Of a stretch of DNA of 64,000 bases, positions 1 to 8,493 are shown in pieces. The stretch comes from Sphingobacterium humi (GTDB lineage: Bacteria; Bacteroidota; Bacteroidia; Sphingobacteriales; Sphingobacteriaceae), in contig NZ_WSQA01000013.1 in NCBI RefSeq assembly GCF_009768885.1, forward strand, positions 100,121 through 164,120, in the 5' to 3' direction. Below the pieces are notes generated by a model that saw nothing but the letters and a program-made list of their open reading frames with translations, was not told where the DNA came from and did not search any database. Within the stretch, counting starts at the first letter, position 1. Every line of letters begins with the position of its first letter. A program made the position numbers and the translations under genes.

Positions 1-107
1 GATTCAGCAGCATAGGAATCTCCAGAAATTTTCATAAACGTAGGATAATCGTTAGCTCTTCCACAGCCAAAAAACTGTGTAAGAGTACACTTACTTATAA
101 AACTCAT
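1..107 (-). CDS. Partial gene, unknown function (N-terminal end only)
   Basis: An open frame of 35 codons begins with ATG at 107 and runs off the left edge. It starts MSFISKCTLTQFFGCGRAND and continues without a stop. A perfect -7 element (TATATTTG on the minus strand, 161-154) lies about 46 bases upstream, which supports a real gene start. I do not recognise the protein; no signal peptide or motif is evident in the visible part. It diverges from the permease gene at 408. Confidence 0.45.
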   Translation of the reverse strand, partial: MSFISKCTLTQFFGCGRANDYPTFMKISGDSYAAE

Positions 108-153
108 TTTGAAAAATTTAGGTTTCTTTTCTCTCTTGTCTACACAAGATAAT

Positions 154-161
154 CAAATATA
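154..161 (-). promoter_or_regulatory. -7 promoter element for the minus-strand partial gene
   Basis: TATATTTG on the minus strand fits the Bacteroidota -7 consensus TAnnTTTG and lies 46 bases before the ATG at 107. No clear TTG is visible at the -33 position, so the call rests on the -7 element alone. Confidence 0.35.
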
Positions 162-218
162 GCAAAACATTTCAGATATTAATCCTTTCTGTTTATTTCC
201 CTCCTTTTATCCCTACCT

Positions 219-254
219 GTTCAAAATCGAACAAAGAAACGTTCGAAATCGAAC
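219..254. promoter_or_regulatory. Paired palindromic sites, possible enhancer (UAS) of the FtsX permease gene
   Basis: GTTCAAAATCGAAC (219-232) and GTTCGAAATCGAAC (241-254) are two copies of one 14-bp site starting 22 bp apart, about two helical turns. The second is a perfect palindrome (GTTCGA-AA-TCGAAC); the first has one mismatch. They lie 56 bp upstream of the sigma-54-like promoter at 310-325, a usual position for a NtrC-type activator. The activator is not in the window, so its identity is inference. Confidence 0.5.
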
Positions 255-309
255 AGCCTAACTCTAAAACAATATTCACAACAACCTCACTAACAGTGTA
301 TTAAAAACA

Positions 310-325
310 TGGCAAATAGATTGGA
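310..325 (+). promoter_or_regulatory. Candidate sigma-54 promoter
   Basis: TGGCAAATAGATTGGA compares with the sigma-54 consensus TGGCAC-R-N4-TTGCW: the -24 GG is present with the correct 10-base spacing, but the -12 dinucleotide is GG instead of GC. The start codon of the permease gene is about 80 bases downstream. Together with the paired palindromes at 219-254 the arrangement resembles an enhancer-dependent promoter. The imperfect -12 box lowers confidence. Confidence 0.4.
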
Positions 326-407
326 ATAAACTTTACAGCTATAAAACGCAATGTTTAACGCGTAATGAATAATCATTTCGGTATCTTAAAATCTTAAATC
401 ATAGCCT

Positions 408-2786
408 ATGTTTACCAGCTATATAAAAATTGCCATTCGTAATCTTAAAAAGAACAAGGGTTTTACAACGATTAATATTATCGGCTTATCCCTTGGCATG
501 GCCGGTGCTTTATTAATTACGCTATGGTTGCAGAATATGCTGACGATGGACAGGTATCATGAAAAGAATGACCGTTTATATACCATTAGCAATAGAGATG
601 GTATTCAAGGGTCGAAACATGCCTGGGTATATACGCCGAAGATATTAGGGGAGGAATTGGGAAAAACCTACGCAGATATCGAATCCTATAGTCGTTATAA
701 CGGTAATAATAAATTTTTAACAACCTATAATGACAAAAAACTAAAAACGGATATTGCATTCGTAGATTCCGGATTCTTCCACCTGTTCGATGTCAAAATT
801 ATCGCAGGTCAAAAAACAGGCTTACTAACCGACCCCAGCTCCATTGTACTGACGCAAAAAAAAGCCCAGGATCTATTCGGCAATGAAAATCCTATTGGGA
901 AAATAATAAAGATCGATTCCGTCGATCAGGCAAAAGTACAGGCGGTAATCGAAGACATGCCCGCAAACTCTAGTTTTGATTTTGAGAGTTTGATTTCTTG
1001 GGATTATGCGAAATCAATTGATTACTACGATGAAAACTGGTCTAATAATTCCATTCAAACCTATGTTCTATTAAAAAAGGGTGTTGATCTAAGCCAGTTC
1101 AACGCGAAGATAATCGACTTTTCAAAGAACCATATCAATATAAATAATGACTATACGCCAAGCACGGTAGAGATTTTCGCCAGCCCTTATCAAGATAATT
1201 ACCTCTACAATAATGGGGAAGGGGGTACCTATAGCTCGGGAAGAATCGACCTGGTCAAGCTCTTTGCCTGGATTGGGAGTTTTATTCTGTTGGTCGCTTG
1301 CATCAATTTTATGAACTTGAGCACCGCTAAATCAGAACGAAGGGCCAAAGAAGTTGGTGTTAGGAAGGTTATCGGCGCTAATAGAAAAAGCTTGATGCTA
1401 CAGTTTTTAATGGAAAGCATGCTAATCAGTCTGCTTGCTTTGGTGCTATCGCTTGTCATCATCGTGCTCGTGCTTCCCTATTTCAATGAATTGGTATCAA
1501 AAAACCTCTCCATTTCATTCATTACCCCAACAACCTGGCTGTTTTTAATCGCCTTTTCCTTGATAACCGGTTTATTTGCTGGCACCTATCCTGCTTTTTT
1601 CCTATCCGCTTTCAAACCTATCCATACCCTAAAGGGTAAATTCAAGGCCAAAACCGGCGGGATAAGTATTCGTTCTACCCTGGTTGTTGTTCAGTTTACC
1701 CTGGCCATCATCCTCATTATTGCTACCGTAGTGGTGAGCAGACAGATTCAACACAGTAAAGATCGCGATCGGGGCTATCAGGAAAACGGATTGTTATATA
1801 CGGAGATCGAAGGTAATATCAATAAGCAATACCTAAATATTAGGAATGAATTATTAGCGAGCAATGCTGTTGTTTCCGTTTCTAAAAATATGTCGCCTGT
1901 AACAGACCGATACAGCTCAGGCTGGGGATTCACCTCCAGTGAATCAGTTGAAGAGGATAAAAAGATAAACTTCAATCGATTCAGTACGGATGCAGATGCC
2001 GTAAAAAACCTGGGATTTACCTTAGTAGCAGGCCGCGATATCGATGTCTACAAATTCCCGACCGATAGTTCTGCCATACTGATCAATGAAGCTGCCGTGC
2101 AAGCTTTAAAACTCAAAAACCCGATAGGAAGTATCGTCGATGGTGACGGTCAAAAACTAACTGTAGTAGGCGTTATAAAAGACTTTGTGATGGCCTCTCC
2201 TTTTGGTAAGAATGAACCCACCGTTATTTTGGGCCCAGCAGCTTGGTTTAACGTCATTCATTATCGATTAAATCCAGAACGACCTATAGCCGATAACCTG
2301 AAAACCATTGAAAGCATCTTCAAAAAATATAACCCCGATTATCCTTTCTCCTATCATTTTATTGACCAGGTTTTTGCAGATAAATTTAAAGAAGCAAAAG
2401 CCGTTGGCACCATTGTGATGCTCTTTGCTGGCCTTACCATCTTTATTTCTTGTTTAGGATTATTAGCACTCATCGCCTATATGGCGGAAACAAGGATGAA
2501 GGAAATTGCTGTCCGGAAAGTACTAGGCGCCTCTATTCCCCAAATAACCAGACTCCTTTCCATGGATTTCATCAAATTGGTCGTGCTATCTATTGTAATA
2601 GCCTCGCCTATTGCCTGGTGGGCGATGACAAATTGGTTAAAAAATTACGAATACCGCATCCATATCGAATGGTATTATTTTGTGGTCGCCGGACTGCTCG
2701 CTATTGTCATTTCCCTAGCCACGATTAGTTTTCAATCGATAAAAGCAGCATTGGCAAATCCAGTAGATAGCTTGCGGGATGAATAA
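408..2786 (+). CDS. ABC transporter permease, MacB/FtsX type (792 aa)
   Basis: This is a membrane permease of the FtsX/MacB family in the large Bacteroidota form. It has an N-terminal TM helix (about residues 21-42), a periplasmic MacB-like core, an FtsX domain with three to four TM helices (about 285-450), a second periplasmic segment, and a second FtsX domain at the C-terminus (about 670-790). The signature AKSERRAKEVGVRKVIGA, repeated near the C-terminus as ETRMKEIAVRKVLGAS, marks the coupling helices of the two FtsX units. The family works with a separate ATPase (LolD/MacB type), which is not in this window. Its substrate is unknown; relatives handle peptides, lipoproteins or envelope-stress signals. 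It is transcribed alone, probably from the sigma-54-like promoter at 310-325. Confidence 0.9.
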   Translation: MFTSYIKIAIRNLKKNKGFTTINIIGLSLGMAGALLITLWLQNMLTMDRYHEKNDRLYTISNRDGIQGSKHAWVYTPKILGEELGKTYADIESYSRYNGNNKFLTTYNDKKLKTDIAFVDSGFFHLFDVKIIAGQKTGLLTDPSSIVLTQKKAQDLFGNENPIGKIIKIDSVDQAKVQAVIEDMPANSSFDFESLISWDYAKSIDYYDENWSNNSIQTYVLLKKGVDLSQFNAKIIDFSKNHININNDYTPSTVEIFASPYQDNYLYNNGEGGTYSSGRIDLVKLFAWIGSFILLVACINFMNLSTAKSERRAKEVGVRKVIGANRKSLMLQFLMESMLISLLALVLSLVIIVLVLPYFNELVSKNLSISFITPTTWLFLIAFSLITGLFAGTYPAFFLSAFKPIHTLKGKFKAKTGGISIRSTLVVVQFTLAIILIIATVVVSRQIQHSKDRDRGYQENGLLYTEIEGNINKQYLNIRNELLASNAVVSVSKNMSPVTDRYSSGWGFTSSESVEEDKKINFNRFSTDADAVKNLGFTLVAGRDIDVYKFPTDSSAILINEAAVQALKLKNPIGSIVDGDGQKLTVVGVIKDFVMASPFGKNEPTVILGPAAWFNVIHYRLNPERPIADNLKTIESIFKKYNPDYPFSYHFIDQVFADKFKEAKAVGTIVMLFAGLTIFISCLGLLALIAYMAETRMKEIAVRKVLGASIPQITRLLSMDFIKLVVLSIVIASPIAWWAMTNWLKNYEYRIHIEWYYFVVAGLLAIVISLATISFQSIKAALANPVDSLRDE

Positions 2787-2962
2787 AAGACAATAGGAAC
2801 TTAATAATTCCTTACCTTTGCTTCCCAAAGCGAGCACCCAGAATGCATAACCCGCCTTATATTCAGTCAGTTATGATTAAAAAGCAACAAATAGAAAACA
2901 TAGAACTCTCTATTTTTTTGACAAAAAAATTATAAAGTTTTTATAAAAGTTTGAAAAGTATC

Positions 2963-2986
2963 CGACTACGTGACTACACGACTACA
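2963..2986. repeat. Three tandem 8-bp repeats (YGACTACR) near the left end of the element
   Basis: CGACTACG-TGACTACA-CGACTACA are three head-to-tail copies of one 8-bp unit with invariant GACTAC, just after the stop of the HNH gene. The same core (TGTAGT on the other strand) recurs at 7369-7508 and 8494-8611 inside the element. At the edge of an integrated element such arrays are often arm-type sites for integrase or a DNA-bending protein; this is inference. Confidence 0.5.
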
Positions 2987-3001
2987 ATATTTAGAGACTA
3001 G

Positions 3002-3832
3002 CTAAGTTGCAACTTCCTTAATAATTTTAGATAACCATTGTTCACTTATAGCTAATTTTCTAAATGCTAAAAATTCATTTTTTAAATCCTCAGAATCAGA
3101 CTTAAAATTCCTGACGTTTGTTTTGATAGCTGTCATTTGATTCGATTTGCTGTCGCGATTAGATAGAATTGCATCTCTAATATTCTCTCTAAATCTATCT
3201 AAAAGACCTCTTCTTAAATCAACTAGAATATCCCGATTTAACCTACATAGCTCAATCGTATAAATAAATCTTGGATCTCGGGAAGAGATTCTTCCATCCT
3301 TAGAAAAAACTAAAAATTTCTCTGGATCAATTTGTTCTGGATTTATTAATAATGGACGTTCAACTACGTTGTAACGTTCTGAAAAATGATTAATTAATTT
3401 TAAGTTATGATCATTAAGTTCAAATCTAATCTCATCACCTTCAATTTCAAAATTGTTACCTTTGGAACTATTGCACAACGGACAGGACATTAATAAATTG
3501 TCCCAAGAATATGCTAACCAATAGTAAATCGATTTCGGTCTATAATGCTCAATATGATAATATTCAATTTTTTGTTCGCAAAAAGCACACTTACCATTAT
3601 AAATATTGATTAATCCCAACTTAACATCTTTTTGCTTATAACGACTGTTATATCTATTGCTATCTATATATCTTCCTAAATTTATTAATTCAATTCTTCG
3701 ATTATGTGTACTAGTTGCAGCTCTCGGAACAGGGATATTCCTCTTTCCAACTCGTTCAGGAAACAACTCAGAAAATGCTGGAATCAGAGATTGAGGGACT
3801 ATCTGAAGGTTTTTAAATATTCTAATCATCAC
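3002..3832 (-). CDS. HNH endonuclease, PtuB-like (276 aa)
   Basis: This is a predicted DNA nuclease. Zinc-binding pairs C82/C85 (KCAFCEQ) and C117/C120 (SCPLCNSSKG) frame the HNH core YHIEHYRPK (E95, H96), with SWDNLL at 109-114 and N121. The order CxxC - EHxRPK - SWDNLL - CxxCN matches HNH proteins of the PtuB/TIGR02646 type, the effectors of Septu and of retrons that use PtuAB. The gene overlaps the end of the ATPase gene by 11 bp, so the two are probably translationally coupled. The C-terminal 120 residues are helical and unassigned. I infer nuclease activity licensed by the ATPase; the target (phage DNA, tRNA or other nucleic acid) cannot be read from sequence. Confidence 0.82.
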   Translation of the reverse strand: MMIRIFKNLQIVPQSLIPAFSELFPERVGKRNIPVPRAATSTHNRRIELINLGRYIDSNRYNSRYKQKDVKLGLINIYNGKCAFCEQKIEYYHIEHYRPKSIYYWLAYSWDNLLMSCPLCNSSKGNNFEIEGDEIRFELNDHNLKLINHFSERYNVVERPLLINPEQIDPEKFLVFSKDGRISSRDPRFIYTIELCRLNRDILVDLRRGLLDRFRENIRDAILSNRDSKSNQMTAIKTNVRNFKSDSEDLKNEFLAFRKLAISEQWLSKIIKEVAT

Positions 3833-5579
3833 TCAATTCCTGATCAGTTATTTGTTTAATAAGATCCTCAATGTCTTTATCAGAAATATGTACATCACCC
3901 CTTTTCTTCATTAAATCAAGTCTTTTATTCAATTCATCATTAATCTTGTATAACAAAAAATTTTCACTTGTATCTGCTGATGAATTATTAATATCTAATC
4001 TTGCAGATTCTAAACTAAAAAGACTTGAAGTGACGAGAGTGTTTAGCATCAGATGATTAAGATTTTTACGGTAATAAGGTTCCGAAATTCTTGAAATACC
4101 ATCTTCATCATTTCGATAAACTTTGAAAATTAAAGCCTCATCGGACGCTCCTTGAATAATAGTTGGACTATGAGTAGTAAAAATAAATTGAATGTATTTG
4201 AATGTTTCTCTTAATTTACTAACTATCACTTTTTTCCATTTAGGATGTAAATGTAAATCAATTTCATCAACGAGAACAACTGCAGGGATCTTAAAGATGT
4301 CTAAATTCGATTTTGCTATTCCCTGAAGACGATAAATTAAATCAATGACAAAAATGGTAATACTTTTATACCCTTCTGATAATTGGAGAAATTTCATTTG
4401 TCTTCCCTTTTCAAAGAAAAACAATTCGTTTTCAAGGAATTTAATTCGTACATTCCTCTCTAAGATATTATATATTACTTCTTCGATAATATCAATAGTT
4501 GAATACTCTGAATTACTATTGTCTAAATCAAATAATTTCTGATCTTTCAACCATTTTTCAGGACTTATTAAAACCACTTCGGAATCAAATAAAGACATAA
4601 ATCCATACTTCTCATGATCTTCACCAAATCTCCCCCTATGAGTACCATACGCAAATAAATTACTTAAATAGCTATTTTTAACCCCAAGAGAATTTTTACC
4701 AATGATTCTTAGTTCCTTATTGTCTTTAATGATTTCTCTGATTTTCCCAGTCCGCTCCTGATCAGTCGATTCTAACACATAATTTTGATTGAAAGCCAGA
4801 TATATAGCCATCAAAACAAGGGATTTTCCATCGCCATTTTCTCCTACAAAATAAATTTCCTTTGATCCTTCAAAATTCAGTTGAGCCTTTTCCTCAATAC
4901 TATAAAATTTCGAAATTTGGACTTCATCAATGATACTAAAATCTTGTAAATAACCGTGATCATTCATTTCATTTGGCAGAATCCAATTCAAGAACTTTTC
5001 TTCTTCTTGACAAAAAACTTCATGTAACCTTAAGTCTTGCAAACATTCTCTTAAATTACCTTCATTAATAGTGTCTTTTGAGATACCATTCAACCTATCA
5101 ATTAAAAGATCTTTAAAAAGTGGTCCTATCAGCTTATTCGTAAGCAAAATTGAAAAATCATATGGAACTAAATCTACTCTTCGATAAATCGGCTTTGATG
5201 CTCCAGACTCCACCAAACAACTCCTGATATTCGTATACATCTTACCCTCAGACACTTGGAACAACCCAGTCATAAGGTCTGTACCTGATTTTCTAAATAT
5301 CTCCATCACACTATGATGTGTTAGAATTAAAGAAAATAAGCCAAACAAACCTTTCTCCTTTGGAAACTTCAAAATTTCTAACCAATAGTAAGGAATCTTA
5401 TCTTTCAAAGATTTCATCCCTAGAAAAGATTTTAAGATTGGTAAATTTATTTTAGAATCCTGATTTACATAGCTAATTAGCGTTTCCTTATCATATAATA
5501 TATCTAAGACTTGAACAATATCAAATTTTGTCCAAGAGGTAGTAAGTTTCGTAATATCAAATTTAGATTGGTTGATCAT
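3822..5579 (-). CDS. ATPase of the SMC/ABC-like (AAA_21/PtuA-type) group with extra N-terminal domain (585 aa)
   Basis: This is a soluble P-loop ATPase. Walker A is GENGDGKS (246-253), a signature-like LSEGYKS lies at 400-406, Walker B is VVLVDEIDLHLHP (434-446) and the H-loop is TTHSP (468-472). No Toprim domain follows, so it is not a full OLD nuclease; the nuclease is the separate HNH protein. The first 220 residues, before the ATPase core, form a domain I do not recognise. Standard PtuA proteins begin with the ATPase core, so this extension is unusual. The gene overlaps the methyltransferase upstream (17 bp) and the HNH gene downstream (11 bp). Likely role: sensor or motor that controls the HNH effector. 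Confidence 0.82.
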   Translation of the reverse strand: MINQSKFDITKLTTSWTKFDIVQVLDILYDKETLISYVNQDSKINLPILKSFLGMKSLKDKIPYYWLEILKFPKEKGLFGLFSLILTHHSVMEIFRKSGTDLMTGLFQVSEGKMYTNIRSCLVESGASKPIYRRVDLVPYDFSILLTNKLIGPLFKDLLIDRLNGISKDTINEGNLRECLQDLRLHEVFCQEEEKFLNWILPNEMNDHGYLQDFSIIDEVQISKFYSIEEKAQLNFEGSKEIYFVGENGDGKSLVLMAIYLAFNQNYVLESTDQERTGKIREIIKDNKELRIIGKNSLGVKNSYLSNLFAYGTHRGRFGEDHEKYGFMSLFDSEVVLISPEKWLKDQKLFDLDNSNSEYSTIDIIEEVIYNILERNVRIKFLENELFFFEKGRQMKFLQLSEGYKSITIFVIDLIYRLQGIAKSNLDIFKIPAVVLVDEIDLHLHPKWKKVIVSKLRETFKYIQFIFTTHSPTIIQGASDEALIFKVYRNDEDGISRISEPYYRKNLNHLMLNTLVTSSLFSLESARLDINNSSADTSENFLLYKINDELNKRLDLMKKRGDVHISDKDIEDLIKQITDQELSDD

Positions 5580-6771
5580 TCTTTCTAAAATTAATTATAA
5601 ATTCAACAACCTCTTGTTCCTTTTCATCGCTACGCCCCATTTTACTATGAACATGATCTTTTGTTAAAATATTAACAGAATATTCCTGCCCTAAACTTCT
5701 TTTTGCAAGGTCTAAAATCTTTTCCTTAGAGATCATTCCTGTATCAGCATAACTCAAGCACAAGTGTGCATTTCTATTTGAAACTCCTTTAAACAATTTT
5801 GTAAAGGCTAACTCAACTTTTGTTTTGATACAGAAAATAGATTGATGTCTATCTTCTCGATACCTCCCTTTAAACTTAACATCAGGATAGTCATACTTTA
5901 CAAGTGTTTCAAGTGCATGATAAAATCTTGAATAATGTACGGATTGATAAGGAGGATCTGCATAAACAATCGACCCAAAAGGAATTATTCTCAAACAATC
6001 CTCAAAATCCATTGTTGTTATGTTATGCATCCTTTTATCGCGATTCCTTCGATATTCGATTAATTCAAGAAATTTACGCTCAAAATAAGGTAATATCCCT
6101 CTTTTCCTATATGATAAAATATCTTCGAAATTAGAGGCCGTTAAATCCCTATATTGTGCATAATGTCCAGTACTCTGAGACATATATGACATTGCAAATA
6201 TCAGGGAGGATAGGATAATAAAATACTTTGATGTCCCTTTATATTTTTCAGCAACTGCTCTAAAAGAATCAATCCAAATGCACTGATCAAGCGACCAATA
6301 GGTTCCTGAATAATATTTTGCAAATAGATGAAAACCCATATCGAAATTGACATCAATTAATTGACGCTCTCTTTTTTCTAAATCATCGAATGTATGGAAA
6401 TCGATATTCTCTGGATATTCAAAAACCAACCTTGGATGAACTCTTATAAACTCATTTCGATAAAATGTTGCTTCATCAATTATATCCTTAAGAGATTCCT
6501 CATTTATAAATTCATCGAGATTAGTCAAATAAGTATTTGAAAATACTGAAGAATACATCTGAACATCATTTGCTAACACTGAATAATTATCACCAAATTG
6601 ACCAGCAACTACCCCAGTCCCGGAAAACAAATCACAAAACCACTCTGTTTCAACATTTAAAGAAGTAACCGCTAAATTTACAAAATCTAATATTTCTCTC
6701 TTTGACCCCATGTATTTAAGTATATGAGGTATTTTAGAGGACACTTCCATTTCTTTAAGAATTCCCGCCAT
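5563..6771 (-). CDS. DNA adenine-N6 methyltransferase, D12 (Dam-like) class (402 aa)
   Basis: Predicted to methylate adenine in DNA using S-adenosylmethionine. Motif X is KYMGSKREIL (19-28), motif I is DLFSGTG (47-53), and catalytic motif IV is DPPY (272-275) followed by YSRFYHALETL, the usual order for the D12 (alpha) class. It is larger than Dam, with a long insert between motifs I and IV that probably carries target recognition. It is the first gene of a tight operon with an ATPase and an HNH nuclease, so it may mark self DNA, as in restriction-modification. A free-standing maintenance or regulatory role is also possible. The ATG at 6771 gives the complete motif X region; a later Met (residue 8) is an alternative. 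Confidence 0.85.
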   Translation of the reverse strand: MAGILKEMEVSSKIPHILKYMGSKREILDFVNLAVTSLNVETEWFCDLFSGTGVVAGQFGDNYSVLANDVQMYSSVFSNTYLTNLDEFINEESLKDIIDEATFYRNEFIRVHPRLVFEYPENIDFHTFDDLEKRERQLIDVNFDMGFHLFAKYYSGTYWSLDQCIWIDSFRAVAEKYKGTSKYFIILSSLIFAMSYMSQSTGHYAQYRDLTASNFEDILSYRKRGILPYFERKFLELIEYRRNRDKRMHNITTMDFEDCLRIIPFGSIVYADPPYQSVHYSRFYHALETLVKYDYPDVKFKGRYREDRHQSIFCIKTKVELAFTKLFKGVSNRNAHLCLSYADTGMISKEKILDLAKRSLGQEYSVNILTKDHVHSKMGRSDEKEQEVVEFIINFRKNDQPI

Positions 6772-7047
6772 AATTAATAATTAAACGAAAATAGAATAAA
6801 AATAATGCTTTTCGCACATATTTTATTAACAAATGGCTCAATTATTCATCTCTTTTACTAATTTAGTCAACAAGCATACTAAAAAGCGTAAACGAGATTG
6901 CTTATAGTCAGAAATATAGGATTTGATGTAACTCCAAATGATATAAATCTATTCCTGATATTGTCCTAAGCTAAGCCTTCTCGAGGAGGGTCTTTGAGAA
7001 ACTCTGTAACAGTCTAATTTAGTTCCACGCCTAACCTTTTCAACCTC

Positions 7048-7287
7048 ATGAAACATAATACATTATCTGATTTCTTCGAATCGACATCTACTTTTAAATC
7101 CGTTGAGACTAAAACAATTTATCTAGATGTTGATATGTATAATAAATTAAAAAACATCATATCCGACTACCCCGATCACAATTTGAACCTCAGCAAATTG
7201 GCAAGTTCCATAATTAACGATTGGATGCAAGAAAATAAGGAGGAGCTTTTAAGAAATCTTTATCAAAAATTTCAAAACCGTTATTAG
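7048..7287 (+). CDS. Small ribbon-helix-helix-like protein of the element (79 aa)
   Basis: A 79-residue protein with a variable N-terminus and a C-terminal segment TIYLDVDMYNKLKNIISDY followed by LSKLASSIINDWMQ. The beta strand followed by two helices resembles the RHH-type small proteins (DUF3408-like) that accompany Bacteroidota mobile elements, where they act as partition, mobilisation or regulatory factors. It is the only plus-strand gene in the element and stands alone between the methyltransferase promoter region and the convergent primase gene. The family call is by pattern only. Confidence 0.6.
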   Translation: MKHNTLSDFFESTSTFKSVETKTIYLDVDMYNKLKNIISDYPDHNLNLSKLASSIINDWMQENKEELLRNLYQKFQNRY

Positions 7288-7368
7288 TCAGACTCCCTAA
7301 ACAGCCTTAACCGCTAGGTTAATAATCGGAGTTTTAACTCGATAAGCCGCATCGTGCGTTGGGAAAAG

Positions 7369-7508
7369 TTTTACTACATCATAATCAACTAAAATAGAAG
7401 ACCTTAAGCAACAAAAAGGTTAAAATGTAGTAAACCGAGGTTGCTTCGTAGTTTTTTATGTAGTAAAAATATTATTGAGCACCAAGCACTTAGGGTCACT
7501 TTACTACA
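7369..7508. repeat. Four copies of TGTAGTAAA in a convergent intergenic gap, possible origin iterons
   Basis: Copies are TTTTACTACAT (7369-7379, inverted), ATGTAGTAAA (7425-7434), ATGTAGTAAAA (7458-7468) and TTTACTACA (7500-7508, inverted): an inverted-direct-direct-inverted layout. The gap 7288-7628 lies between gene ends, so it needs no promoter, and I see no ORF in it. Being next to primase and VapE-like genes makes a replication origin the most natural reading; integrase or partition sites are alternatives. Confidence 0.45.
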
Positions 7509-7573
7509 AAAAGAATAAAAATGGCATTCAGAACAAATACATAAACAACTGTACATCAGCTTAATACACAGCT

Positions 7574-7593
7574 TACTGCGGTAAACCGCAGTA
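7574..7593. other. Perfect hairpin downstream of the primase gene
   Basis: TACTGCGG-TAAA-CCGCAGTA is a perfect 8-bp stem with a 4-base loop, 36 bases after the stop of the minus-strand primase gene. There is no T-tract on either side, so it is a poor intrinsic terminator. It could be a structural part of the origin-like region or an RNA 3-prime end. Confidence 0.4.
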
Positions 7594-7628
7594 CCCTCTT
7601 GCTTTCAGAATGCCTATAAAAACAAATA

Positions 7629-8492
7629 TTATTCCTTCCTTAATTTTTGATGTATTAGGTAGTCATTTAAATCATTGAAGTTTTGGTATAGGATGCTCCT
7701 GTCTACCACTTCCAAATTCTGATACTCCATAATTATTAAGTTTGTCATGGTACACCCAGCTTTATCATTATCTAAAAATAGATGGATTAAGTTATAGTTA
7801 GGAATTATCTCTTTTAAGAATTGAGTGTTTGATAAACTATTTAACACTAAATAATCATAGGTAAACTCATCATCTGGATATAGTTCGAGGTAACTTAGGA
7901 AATCAAAAAAGCCTTCGAAAACTATGAGATTGGAACTGTTGTTCGTAATCAAACTTATACTACTATGCGTACATCCTTTAAATTTATTATTTCTTAATAC
8001 CCACCCCTTTAAATTCTTAAATCCAACAGCTTTAAAAGTCCATTTCCCATAATTGTATTGGATTGATTTGACATACTGAGAAGCATTTCCGACCCTTATC
8101 CCTCTCCCCTCAATATATTTAGACAAATCAATATCCACAGTGATTGATTGAATTTTGGTAATCACAAACTTTATAGGATTAGCAGAAAGCTTTTCTTTTT
8201 GCTGTTGAAAAGAAAAAGAGTTGCCCTTAAAATGAGAAGCAAGATTAATCGCTTCCGAAATATTGAGATTCGGATACAATGTTATAATAAGATCGATTAG
8301 TGTCCCCCCAATTCCAAGACCATAGTCCACCCATAAGTTTTTCTCAATTGACACCTTAAAAGATGGACGGCTTTCAGTTCTTAATGGCGAGATATAGAGA
8401 CAATAATTTGCATTAGCTTTCACTGGATTGATTTTCAAACACTCAGAAATGAAATGTATTATAGAAATTTGGTTAGCTTGTTTTGCATTCAT
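7629..8492 (-). CDS. Toprim-domain primase-like protein (287 aa)
   Basis: An N-terminal segment (about 20-90) resembles the DnaG CHC2 zinc-binding domain in layout (YISPLRTESRPSFKV ... YGLGIGGTLIDLI) but has lost most of the cysteines and histidines. The C-terminal Toprim domain has the glutamate motif FEGFFDFL (192-199) and the acidic pair FLDNDKAG (239-246). Such proteins occur in Bacteroidota islands next to VapE-like ATPases and are taken to prime replication of the excised element. It lies downstream of the ATPase gene, separated by about 100 bp that contain TGTAGT repeats. The degenerate zinc site may mean primer synthesis is altered. Confidence 0.75.
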   Translation of the reverse strand: MNAKQANQISIIHFISECLKINPVKANANYCLYISPLRTESRPSFKVSIEKNLWVDYGLGIGGTLIDLIITLYPNLNISEAINLASHFKGNSFSFQQQKEKLSANPIKFVITKIQSITVDIDLSKYIEGRGIRVGNASQYVKSIQYNYGKWTFKAVGFKNLKGWVLRNNKFKGCTHSSISLITNNSSNLIVFEGFFDFLSYLELYPDDEFTYDYLVLNSLSNTQFLKEIIPNYNLIHLFLDNDKAGCTMTNLIIMEYQNLEVVDRSILYQNFNDLNDYLIHQKLRKE

Positions 8493-8493
8493 G

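Noticed and set aside
6976..6990. Near-palindrome CCTTCTCGAGGAGG in the methyltransferase promoter gap
   Set aside because: One mismatch and no gene or repeat partner; not enough support.
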